DNA of 64,000 nucleotides from assembly GCF_039555335.1 (NCBI RefSeq), contig NC_092642.1, positions 23,727,262 to 23,791,261 of the forward strand, read 5' to 3'. The notes beneath the pieces are model-generated. The model worked only from the letters and a program-made list of their open reading frames with translations, made no database searches and was not told where the DNA came from. This document shows positions 1-12,000 of this stretch, one piece after another. The translations under genes and the position numbers were made by a program. Position 1 is the stretch's first letter, and each line of letters opens with the position of its first letter. The DNA is from Amphiura filiformis (Eukaryota; Echinodermata; Ophiuroidea; Amphilepidida; Amphiuridae).

Positions 1-39
1 AATAGGCTTTGAAGAAGCTGAGTGCAAATTCCCCTTCAG

Positions 40-99
40 GTAGTGGTGCAACAGACCGGTATCGTCTCTTGCTATCAGATGGCGTCCATAGCAACTCGG
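40..99 (+). CDS. RPA70N exon a
   Basis: Phase 1 to phase 1 exon after acceptor ccccttcag and before donor GTAGGT. It encodes SGATDRYRLLLSDGVHSNS, which aligns with human RPA1 around residues 36-54 (GNSPPRYRLLMSDG). The two arginines corresponding to R41 and R43 of the human basic cleft are present. Confidence 0.8.
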
Positions 100-3000
100 G
101 TAGGTATTGCGCCATCTTACTATACTGCGCCAATAAAGTATCCTTACACTTAGAAAAATAATCATAATTTCAAAACTGAACAATATTGGGGTACATTTGT
201 TTTTTTATAGAAGCACTATGACTATCTTATCCTGCACATTATGACACCACATTGAATCCAATGTGACCTCAAGAAGTAAAGTTACAAGCAATTGAATAGA
301 TGAAGGTCCGGTTTTAAAGTGACAAACTGGCCATATGCAAGGCGCAAAAAGATTCCAACAAGTGAAACAAAGAGACAACACAGTTTCTTCAATGAAGCAT
401 TATTTAAAGCAGTTTTTATTTCAGTTTTTGCTTAGACTGTACTTTTCATAATTTTCATTTTATTTGTCAGTTCTTTTGTTTCAGTTTTCTTTTGTTCCTT
501 TTGTTTAAATTAAAGGCAAATGCATAAATTAGCCATTCACCACTCTCAAACCAGATGTCTAGTCTGTGGAGTTTTGAATCTAGGCCAGTTTGTCACTTTT
601 AAAACTGGATCTTCGTCTAATCAAATGGTTTTAACTTTGCTTCTTGAAGTCACATTGGATTCAATGTGGTGTCATAATGTGCAGGATTAGATAGTGCATC
701 TATTAAGGTCATGCGGGTATGGGGTATAGGAAAAGGTGGCGGTGTTACATTTTTTTTATTTTTTCCCAAACATTTTTTCTCAAGAATGGATAGGTGTACT
801 GAACTGGTTTTGGAGTGTAAGGATACTTTATTAGCGCAGTATATAATTCACTTTGTTGTATGTATGCATGTTAATGGCTCTGTACACTTTCATCAGTTTT
901 GATCCAAATATTGCCAAATTCATATGGGAGATTGAGAAATAATACGAGGAGTATTATAAACTACAACTTTCTGTTTACTGCCCTCCATAGGCCTACTTCT
1001 AAAAGGCTAATGGCAGAAATTTTATCAGCCAAGAAAAACATAGCACAGCAATGGCATATATTGTAACGGAACCCCCAGTAGGCACCTCAGTAGGCCTACT
1101 ATTTTTAATATTGAAAACCATCATTTAAACTTCGGCAGCACTAATCGTATTTTTATCATATTTTATAATCTTTTCATTTCAATCTTTATTTCATTTGCTT
1201 AGGTATCGCGTGCTTGCTTTGCAGGCGCCAAGCGACGTGCATAATCGCTGCGTCCCAAATAGTGCTTAGCGCGATATAGAAAAGAAATGCCGTTGGTGCA
1301 TCTTGGAGCGGCTGAGTTGCGGCCCAGGCTTTGTACCGGGTGGGCGTGTTTTTCATGTCTTGCAACTCTGCCGTTGGTGCATCTTAGAGCAGCTGAGTTG
1401 CGGCCCAGGCTTTGTACCGGTGGGCGTGTTTTTCATGTCTTGCAACTTCGCACTTCGGCACTCGGACATTCTGATAGATTCGCTGATCCTTTTAGGATCA
1501 GCTACGTGAAATGTTGTAATAATTCGTAATGATTACGTATTTAATATAATATCTGACTAGAAATGTGCTTTTAATTTACTTATAATTTTGTATACTTTTG
1601 GATCACGGAGACTCAGTAAGCGGATTAATTCCGAGTGAGTTCTCGCTTTAAAGGGCGTGATCAGGTTTTTGGCTTTTCTATTTTTAACTTCAGTCAGATA
1701 AATAAAATACGCATCGTCGATCAAACATAAATCATTAATTTCTTTAGTTAATTCATCTCATTAATTGTCACGATTTTCTAATCAATACGTCGGCCTTTTA
1801 ATAAATAAATAATATAATAAATGTATTTGAGAGATCGGCGATAGAGTCCGATACTCTAATTTTCGCATCAATTTGAGCGTGGGAATTTACAGCGATCAGC
1901 TGTTCATTTGTAAACAAACCCACGATGATTTTATAAGTGAAGCTTTTATGCCGATGCACTCGTGACTTTTACAGGATGAAGTGACTGGTTTTAGTGATTA
2001 AATAATGTCGTTATTTTGCTGATAATTTCAGTAATGAGATTGGAATTGTAAACTTGATACGTGAATATTGAATATATTGTTGTGCATTGTGAAGCTTACA
2101 GTTTATGCTGGGAAACCAGTACAATATAATATTGATAATTTTATATGTTGTCATGAGTCACTTTTATTGATCTCATTTCTTTAATTAAGTTACTTAAATT
2201 AATTAATTCACAATCCGTGGCAAATCACAATCAATCTTACAACCATTTCATAATTAACGACGACCAGGTATTTATGCTATTCATGATCCTGACATTTAGG
2301 CCTATAATTCACATCGATCCTTTGGGACTTTCACGCTACCATATTTAGTCCATATTTATATTTGTAGGCCAAGGCACATCCGTTTCAATATTCACACATG
2401 AATTGAAGTTTTACCCAGTGTACACAAGGTGGTTTTTTTTCGGGGGTGGGGGGTCACTTCTGGACCGAAACCGAAAAACCTTCAAAATTCCCCTTCTGCC
2501 ACAAATAACATGGCAGAGTGATGAAATGTGCACCACAGGCTAGTTACCGCAAACGTTCGCCTAATGGTGCACCTGGGCTCCTTTCTTTGCCTTGGGGTAA
2601 TTTTCATGTGTTAAAATAGAGAGCTCCCTCCTCTGAAATCCATCTAGAATTAAAGTTCCGTGCCTGTATTTGTTGGTGGGAATTTTATGGGAGGGCACTT
2701 TTAGGGTGTGTGTAAATTCCCACAAATGTCAAGGAAGCCCATAGCCCCATTAGGCGAACATTTACGGTAGTTTATTATTCAACAAAGCTCACATGTACTT
2801 TGGAAATATTTGGGATTTGAATTTTAAAATCAAAAGTATGTTTTGACAATTTTGGAATGTTCAATTGTTCATGAATTAATGAATCAATCCCTTCCATTAG
2901 CCTTTTAGAAGTATGGAGGGCGCAAATAGAAAGGGCATACAATACTACATTTTTAACAATGTTGATATCGAAAACCAAGCTTATTTTACTTGTGCACTTC

Positions 3001-6000
3001 GCAATAATTAGCGATGGAATTTGTAGATCAACTGAATGGTTCTTGTCAGCAGTGTTGCATTATCCGCTTGCATTACTTGATTTTTGTTTAGTATACTTCA
3101 CTTTTTACATGGTATAGTGTATGGCATAAAATTGCTACACATTTCCAAAATTGTGTGGCAAAGTGATCAAAATTATGCGTAGCATTTGCTCCATGATACG
3201 GCTATAATAGGCAACGCTGGTGGCGTGCAGGTTCGACCTCTTTCGAGGTTTCGAGCAAAAAATGGGATGAATTTGCCACATGTAAGTATCAAATTTGGCC
3301 CAGAAATAATCATCGGAAAAATGAAAGTTATACCTCATCTTAAAGGTAAAGGCTTATATATTACTACTTTCCCATCGTTATATTTATAGTCTTAATCAGA
3401 TTTTTACTGGAAGCCTATGACTTGGGTGCCCGTTTTCACCATTCGCTATTTTATTTTTGGACCGTTGATATCATACCATAATCATACTTCACACCGATTT
3501 CTCTACCAAATTATAGGCATGTGTCAAACATTCCACAATTACATTCTTGCTATCAAATTTTGGTATATGGACCTCCAAAATATAATTTACAAGTTCTAGA
3601 AAACGTAAATTTTCAGTGCTCTACACTTGGCCAAAAGCTTATTCATTAAAATTCTTCTATTTTCATTGTTGACCCATATTTTAAACTAGCTGCAATATAT
3701 CACTGAATCCTACGTAAGGGATCTGGAATGAGCGTTTCGACAGTATTTTTTATGGAACATGAGAGCACCTCAGACGTATCGAATTGCATTCTGAATACGA
3801 AGCATGTCTTTCTGATATCAAATAATTTTCATTTTTTGAAAATCACGATATAATACAAATTTTTTGTTATATAACAGTCCTCGAAGTAAATTTTATAAAT
3901 CTAATGATATATTCTTAAAGTGTATGTAGCTGGGAGGAAAAGCCGACGATCAATTGAAAATTTTGACCTTTCATATTGAAGATATGGATTTTTTCCCAAA
4001 AAGACCTAATTTTTTGTGTGTTTTGGGAAAAAAATCCATATCTTCAATACGAAAGGTCAAAATTTTCAATTGATCGTCAGCTTTTCATCCCACCTACATA
4101 CACGTTAAGTATAAATCATCAGATTGATAAAGTTTACTTTGAGTACTGTTAAATATAAAAAATATCAATTTTTAATGATTTGCCATAAAATGTGTACTAG
4201 TATTACATTGCAAATTTCAAAAAATCAAAATTATTTGATGACATTCTTCGTATTCAGAATGCAATTCGATATGTCTGATGTGCTCTAATGTCCCACAATA
4301 AATACTGTCCAAACGTTCATACCCCTTGCCTTAAAGGGGGATAACCCTATTGGTTTTGGATATGGATTGTCTTTAAAATTACATAATAATATCAAATATC
4401 GCCCCCTTTATGCTGCTTTGTGAAAAAACGAGAGCATTTCAGCGTAAATGTGAATAAATAGCCAAATTTGCAATCCAATACCTTGGTATACGTGAATTGC
4501 ATTCTGGGCAGGCAAGCAACAACAACAATTCCCGACGAATGCTGACATGCTGTACAATGCCCGGCCCGTATTGAACAGAAAATATTTGTGTTTTTTTCAG
4601 TACCGTTTCAGAAAAAATGGAAACAAAATATATTTCCCTTGCAATATGTACATTTCAAATGAATATTAAAAAGTTTGGGTTAAAAATGGAGAGGAAAAAA
4701 AACTTCTGATACCGGGTTTTGGACCGGGTACCTCGCGGGTAACAGCATAATGCGCTAACCAATTGAGCTAAATCGCCCACGATGTCCATTGTGGAATTTA
4801 ATTATTAAATACGCCACACCGTCTCCTCAGCAGTTAGTGTGGTTCGCTTTTTTCACAGAATGTGTATAACGTGAAACCAAAGTAGCTGTTGAGGAGACTG
4901 TTGATTCGCAATTAATTCCCTCCCCAGAAATCCGAAGTAATTTTTTGTATTTACAAACTGGTAGCCTGTAAAAACCGCTGTGTTTCATGATTTCTCCGAA
5001 ATACATCGACTTGGAGCGTCAAATTTCAGGATAGTAATGAGAAAAATAGTATCTATTATGTGATACCAAAACCTCATCAACAATGAAAAAAAATCGGGGA
5101 TGATGCTGTCGATCGGGTTACGGACCTTTAAGCCATAGGTACAAAGTTTGTATGTCTAAGCTACAGCAGTGATGAAAAATAGTGACATTTCTTGCCACCA
5201 TTCTGCCAAATCACACACTTTTTCAAAAGCTTCTGTTTCAATCATTTTTGTGATTCAAGTACCTGTTTTACAATTATGTGTTGAATCAGTTCTAAGTTTA
5301 CCATCTCAATTGTACTCACCATTTATATCCCAAGCTAAATGTATACATCCTTTATATTATATCCAAATTCAGGTTCAAGAACAGGCAAAATAGACCAAAT
5401 CTCAAATGTCTCCAGTCATATAAAAAGCTGAAGCAGGACTGGTGTTATATTTATTGTCTGAATATATTGATATTTATGGATTTTCTCTGCCTTGTGATTA
5501 ATACATATTATCAATGAGAAGGGATTTTTATGCCCTCACCTAGCAACGGTAAACAACATAAATGTAGGGCAAAAATGAATACACTAAATCATTTTTAAAA
5601 GCACTTTTAGGCACAAATTTGGCAATTTGAATATGGTCATTTTCACAGTAAAGGGTGTAACTTTTGATTTTTAGGGTCAACATTTCAAACCACTTAAATA
5701 TGTTTCTGTTTACTGAAATCATGCATAGAAGCAACTTAAATTTCAGTAAAATAATGTTTCAAGGCTTAAACCTTTTGATTTCTAATAACAAATTTGACAT
5801 TTCCATAACATTTTGGTTAAAATCTAAGAAAAAAATGTATTTTACATAAGCTCAGAAAATTATGACATGAAAGCTGGAATACATGTGAAATCCCATTCCA
5901 AAGTAAGTCAACAGATATAAGTTACATTTTAGACCATGTTTTGCTATGTTTGTAATTGCAGTTTTGAAAATTTTTAACATCAAGTGTCATTTACAATGGA

Positions 6001-9000
6001 AATTTCCTAACCTTAAACATATTTTTCAAGTTTTAATTGGGTTCCTAAAATAATTTGAATGTCTAACTTCATGTACAAATACTACTTAATGACAGGATCC
6101 TCCCAGCCAAGTTTCACAGGAATTGGAGTTATTTTTTAGAATTGGCAATTCAAGCGATTTGTGTTTCGGAGGCTTCAGTTAACAACACAGGTGATCATAA
6201 AAGTAAAATATTTGGCTAAATACTACAAGTTGACATGAAAAAATAGGTAAAAAATATCACAATTACCAATTTTCATGCTTTGCTTCTAAGTATTGAATTT
6301 CAGTTGTGACAAAAATTAAATTATCACAGCAAGTCATTTTTTTGTTTCGGAGGCTTCATGTTAAAACAATGGTTAAACATTGCAGAAGTAGTTTTTTTGA
6401 AAACAACACTGTTGGGATCATCTCTAAGCTGTTATTTTCTTGTGTGTATTGAATCAATGATTCTATGCGGCAGATATTGTAGATTTATCACATGTTAATT
6501 TTTTCACCCATTTGTTAAGTGACAGGCTTTTTTGGGTATCAGTATATTTTTCAAACATTAACCATAATATCAACAATTTTTTTAATTTATGACATTCTGC
6601 ACATATCAAGTAACAATTACAATGCAGATATCAGTATGAAACACACCAATTTAGATATGCATAGATAAGATGATAATTAATCTTATTGTTGTTTCGGAGG
6701 CTTCATTTGTTTCGGAGGCTTCAATTGTTAACGGAAAGTTTGTATTGGGTCCCATTTTCAAATGGTGATATATATCTCCACGATTTAAAAACAAGTGACT
6801 TGAGGATCGACTTTGCTACATTTTGATAAATAGATTGGATGAGCTCTTTTATTTATATTTGCCCAAGCTTGCTGAACAGTTTTTTTCGGAGGCTTCAAAA
6901 ATGTTAACGGAAAATCGGCTCTTTGAAGTCAAGATTTTATAAAAATTTTAAAAGCTTGCAAATCGACTAATTTTTGTTACCCATTTCAAGTTAAGATATC
7001 AACTGTTCAGTCTGCCGCCTGGACAACCAATTCTTTAGAAATGCTTAGTCGCGCTAAAAGTCGATCGATACATGTAAAAATCAGCACAATTCAGAGATAC
7101 ACCTTTTTGCTATGAAATTAATTTTCTCGGTCAAATATAAAGCAATATTTTTTTTTCTTCAGTAATGTCAGTTAAAAACTTGGTGCTTGGATATACATTT
7201 TTTTATATATCCTGGTGTTAAAATTAAGCATCAAATTGTGTCTTTTAGTGTGATATTTTTGATTTTTATAGGCCTTGAATTAAGCCTGCAGCTTTTTTAC
7301 GGAATTCATGTTTTAGCGTCTCAAACTAACATAGTTTGCTAAAGAAAGATATTTCCCACCTCTGTAAAGCACATCGTGTGGGTCTATATGTTATAGTTTT
7401 GTCAGAATTTCCGTTTTGTTTTACCCTTTTTCCATTCAGTCTCCGAAAATGTCAAACTAAGTAAAAGTAGGCAATGGTGAGTACTTTATCTCGAGAGCAA
7501 CCAGCAGAAATAGTCGATATTTCCTTTGTTGTTATCCAGGTCAATTTTTCATTGAAAGCAAATTGCCCGACCAGCGATTAAATCCCCAATTGGGTGTTCT
7601 GGTTAAACATGATCAGTAGGGCGCTATAGGTCTGGGAATTTCTTTGCTATATTGAAGTTCTGGCAACACTATAGCCATGCCGGTATTCCTATTAAACCCA
7701 GGGATATCGATCCACAATGCTAGTACTAGCCTTTAGATTTCACGTGTTGATTTAGAAATTTTTTCAGCTCACAGTGAAAGATGGTGAAATCAAAACGGAA
7801 ATTCTGACAAAACTATGATATATAGCTCACGGTGATGTGCTTTAGAAAGTTGGGGAAAATCCTTCATTAGCGAACTATATTACTTTGAAAAGCTAAAAGG
7901 TTGATCCAAGAAAAAGCTCATGGGCCGAGCTGAAGCCTATAAAAATCGAATATCTTACACTAAATGACTGAATTTCAGGCCTAAGTTTAACACCAGGATT
8001 TAAAAAAAAAATCAGTATCAAGCATTATAGTTTTTCCAGCCATTTACTGAAAAAATGAAAATTATTGCTTTTCATTTGGCGGAGAAAAAAAAATTTTACA
8101 CTGAAAAGGTGTAACTCAAAATTTTGCTCATTTCAACACCAATTTCGATCGTTTGTATTGCCTCATTAAATGACTGAGTGAGCCTTGCAGAACAAAAGAA
8201 TCGGTTGTGCAGGTACCTGACTGTGTTATGAATCAAGAAGAAGTGAAGAAATAACCAAGAATTATGAACCAAAGCTATACCCACAAAGTTTGTTAACAAT
8301 TGTTAACAGAAAATGAAGCCTCCGAAACGACAAATAGCGAAGTCAGGTTCTCAAAAATACAGGGCTGTTCAAAATTAAATCTAATGTGGCAGTGCTTACT
8401 GAACATATGACCGTACTTTCAGGATAAGAAAGTTATCCATGAACTGAAGAAAACACAGGGTTTTACAAAAATGTTAATGTTTTTTATAGTTTTTCAAAAT
8501 GGCAATATTAAGTACATTTAAGCCTGCTAAAACTAAACACAGTAACTCCCAAAGATGATTATGCTACCCAAGGTAGCTGCTAACTAGATGACTTATGTGG
8601 CCAAAAATCATGGAATTCTGTGGCTTTATTTGAACACTACGGATCAAAATGTTAAAAATCCAAAGTTACACCCTTTACTGTGAAAATTACCATATCTGAA
8701 GTGTTGAATACATTGAAAGTCCCGGCACTCGCACCCACACAAACCGATATAAAGTTGATATTGTAATTTAGTGATTTGACATTGGTCTACCTCTCTGTAG
8801 CTATGCTGGCTGTCCAGTTAAACAAGCTTATCGACGACAGCACAATGGAGTTATTCAGTGTAATCCAGTTGGATAGATTTGTGTGTAACCCTCTGCCAGA
8901 TAACAGGTTAGTAAACACAATTCAAGCTCAAATTTTTGTGTTGTGGGGATGTTAAATACATTTAGGAAATTAAAATCAGCTGTTTTTTTTGTGAAAAAGA

Positions 9001-12000
9001 AAAAAAAACCAGAACCACTTGAAAGGTCTGTTTTCCTGTAGAACAGGCTGTTTCTGTCACCAAAAGGCTATATGTAAACTATTTAACCCTAACACCGAAC
9101 CCTGCTTTTTGATATCGGAAGTCAAAGAAGATCCGAAAAAGTCAAGAAGAAGAAGAATTTTTGACTTGGCACCCCTGGGATTCGAACCTTTGACCCCCCG
9201 CATGCCAACCACACGATCGCGGACCAGTAGCTGCACAGGTTATTGCTGCCCGGCCAGCAATTCCGTGCGCATAAAACACTTAGGGTGATTGCGTCATTGC
9301 AGACCCTGTGTCGTGGTATTTTGTGGTATTCACTGGTGTTAGGGTTAATGTAAGCAAAAATCCTACACACCGGTGCTTAACCAAATAATGCACTTCGAAA
9401 TTGAATGAAATACTGATCCAGTGTGGATCACAGCTACTACTGACAGAAAAAACAACCAGATTGTTGAACAACCGCCATGTTTAAGAAATTTCTATAAGAG
9501 AAATACTAAGAGTGTTAATTTTGTGAATCATCTTGCTTTCAGGTTGGTCATGATCCTGTAGACAATGGTAGAGTTGAAAGAATGAGTACCTCATGTCCCA
9601 GAAACATAATTTAAATAAGACCTATACTACATGATGATATCAAAAACTCAATTTTCAAAATTAGTGACTTAGTCTGGTTTTGTGTGAGCGGGTCACATAT
9701 GTACAAACTGATCAAAAGCAAACAGATTGTTCAATTGTTAAACATCCTCCATTAAAGAAAATTTTCTGAAATATTTAAAATGTGAATCCTTGCTTTCAGG
9801 CGTGTCATGATTGTGTTAGAAGTTAGCATTCTACAGCCAGGTAGTCACGTACGCAACAAAATTGGCAACCCGGTATCTCTAGCAGCAAGCGCATTGTTGA
9901 CAAATCAACAACAAATAGGTGGGTATATACACATCAGTAGGGATTAAACTTTAAGGTAGGCGAGTGTGATCGCAAACCTAAACCCATTCCTAAACTCCTT
10001 ACTGAGTGCAATTTAATAGCACACCTGACAGCCCACTTTAACATTTCCAGAAGTGTGATTTGTAGCATGTGTTAATGTTTCAAAACTCAACCCCTGCATC
10101 AGTGTCATACATGGAGGCTCAACTGAAGTTACATTGCATCGCTTGGTGATTGCGATGTCGCTTTTGCATTTATGCTAATCACATCGATACAGTGGCATAG
10201 CCAGGATTTTTCAGGGGGTGAAGGGGCAATGCAACTTGAACTTTCAAGGGGGACAAATTTCAGTGGTCAAAAATGTGCTACAAAGGGCATACAAATTTTT
10301 AATAACAAGGGTCACCAGCATCCAACAGGGGGGCAGGACTTCTCACAGTGAGGGTAGCTGCCTCCCTCCCCCGGGCTCCCTCCCCCTGCTACACCACTCC
10401 GACCATAGCGATTGCAGATGACAATCAAAATATTTAAAATGGAACAAAATACATTAATACAAAATACATATGGCAATATAATATATACTTGGTCCGCCTT
10501 ATAATTTGCGAAGACTTTGAGATTTGCGTAATGTGTGACTAGTGTAGGCTTATGAATTTATGCAAGCTTAAGTTGGGACTTTATTGATGCACAGTAATTT
10601 TTGTCAATTACAAGTAGAGGTACCACTGAATTACTGGGATAAATACTTTATAAAATGGTAGGAATGTGGTAACCAGCATGTTTTATAATTCTTTTGTGCT
10701 AGGAGGACCTTCTGTCGTTGCACAGAGACCAGCTTGGATGCAGCAATCAAGAGGTTTTCTAGGTAAGATTTTTGCCTTTGTAAAACTCATTCCATGAAAA
10801 AAAGGGGGTCAAAATTTGATGAAAATTGTCACAAATGGGCTAAAAAGTACAAAAGGGGCATAAAAATCTTAAATAACCAGGGTCGCCAGCATCCTGCAAG
10901 GGGAAAAGACTTCTCACATTGGGGTTGCTGCCTCTCTCTTCCCCCTCCCTGGCTACACCACTGCGGCGAGAGTGATTGCAGACGGCGATCAAAATATTAA
11001 AAGAGACAAAATACATAGAAGTGCATAGACATTGAAATATTCACATATTTTAAATATACTTTGTCCGCCTATAATTTGCGAAGACTTTGCGATTTGCGTA
11101 ATGTGTGACTAGTGTAGGCTTATGGATTTATGCAAGCTTAAGTTGGGTCTTTATTGATGCACAGCAATGTCAATTACAACTAGAGGTACCACTGAATTAC
11201 TGGGATAAACACTTTATAAATGGTAGAAATGTGGTAACTGGCATGTTTTTATAATTCTTTGTGTTCAATTTCTAGGAGGACCTTCTGTCGTTGCACCAGT
11301 TGGAATGCAGCAATCAAGTGGTTTTCTGGGTAAGATTTCTGCATTTGTAATACTTGGCCCATGAAAAAAGGGGGTCAAAATTTGATGAAAATGATCAAAG
11401 ATATGCTAAAAAGTACAAAAGGGGCATAAAAATCTACATAACCAGGGTCACCAGCATCCTGCAAGGGGGAGAGACTTCTCACATTGGGGTTGCTGCCTCT
11501 CTTCCCCCCTCCCTGGCTACACCACTGCGGCGATAGTGATTGCGAACGACAATCAAAATACAAAAGTGGAACAAAATACATGAATACAAAATATGTATAG
11601 AAAGGCATAGACATTGAAATAGTCACATGCCTTAAATATACTTGGTTCGCCTTATAATTTGCAAAGACTTTGATTTGCATAATGCATGACTGGTGTACAT
11701 GTGATTTATGCAAGCTCTTAAGTTGGGACTTTATTGATGCACAGTAATTTTTGTCAATTACAAGTATAGGTAACGCTGAGTTTTGGCACCGGGATAAACA
11801 CTTTATAAATGGTAGAAATGTGGTAACTGGCATGTTTTGTAATTCTTTGTGTTCATTTTCTAGGAGGACCTTCTGTCGTTGCACAGAGACCAGCTGGAAT
11901 GCAGCAATCAAGGGGTAAGATTTCTGCATTTGTAAAACCAGAGAAGATGTAATAAAGAGGAGGGTCAACAGAATTATATCCTTGAGATAATCCCGTAGGT

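Larger units (their letters stand above)
10200..11940 (+). repeat. Tandem duplication of linker exon and flanking intron (about 0.58 kb unit)
   Basis: Three consecutive blocks share intron sequence (for example TTGATGCACAGTAA and GGCATAAAAATCT), the linker exon and part of a small CAGTGGC-type element. Exon-to-exon spacing is 573 and 588 bases. A fourth, more diverged block lies at about 13650-14550, separated by later insertions. The duplicated intron shows the exons multiplied by segmental tandem duplication. Confidence 0.85.

Noticed and set aside
4709..4782. Possible functional tRNA-Asn (GTT at the anticodon position)
   Set aside because: Anticodon and acceptor stems do not pair; kept only as a tRNA-like repeat.
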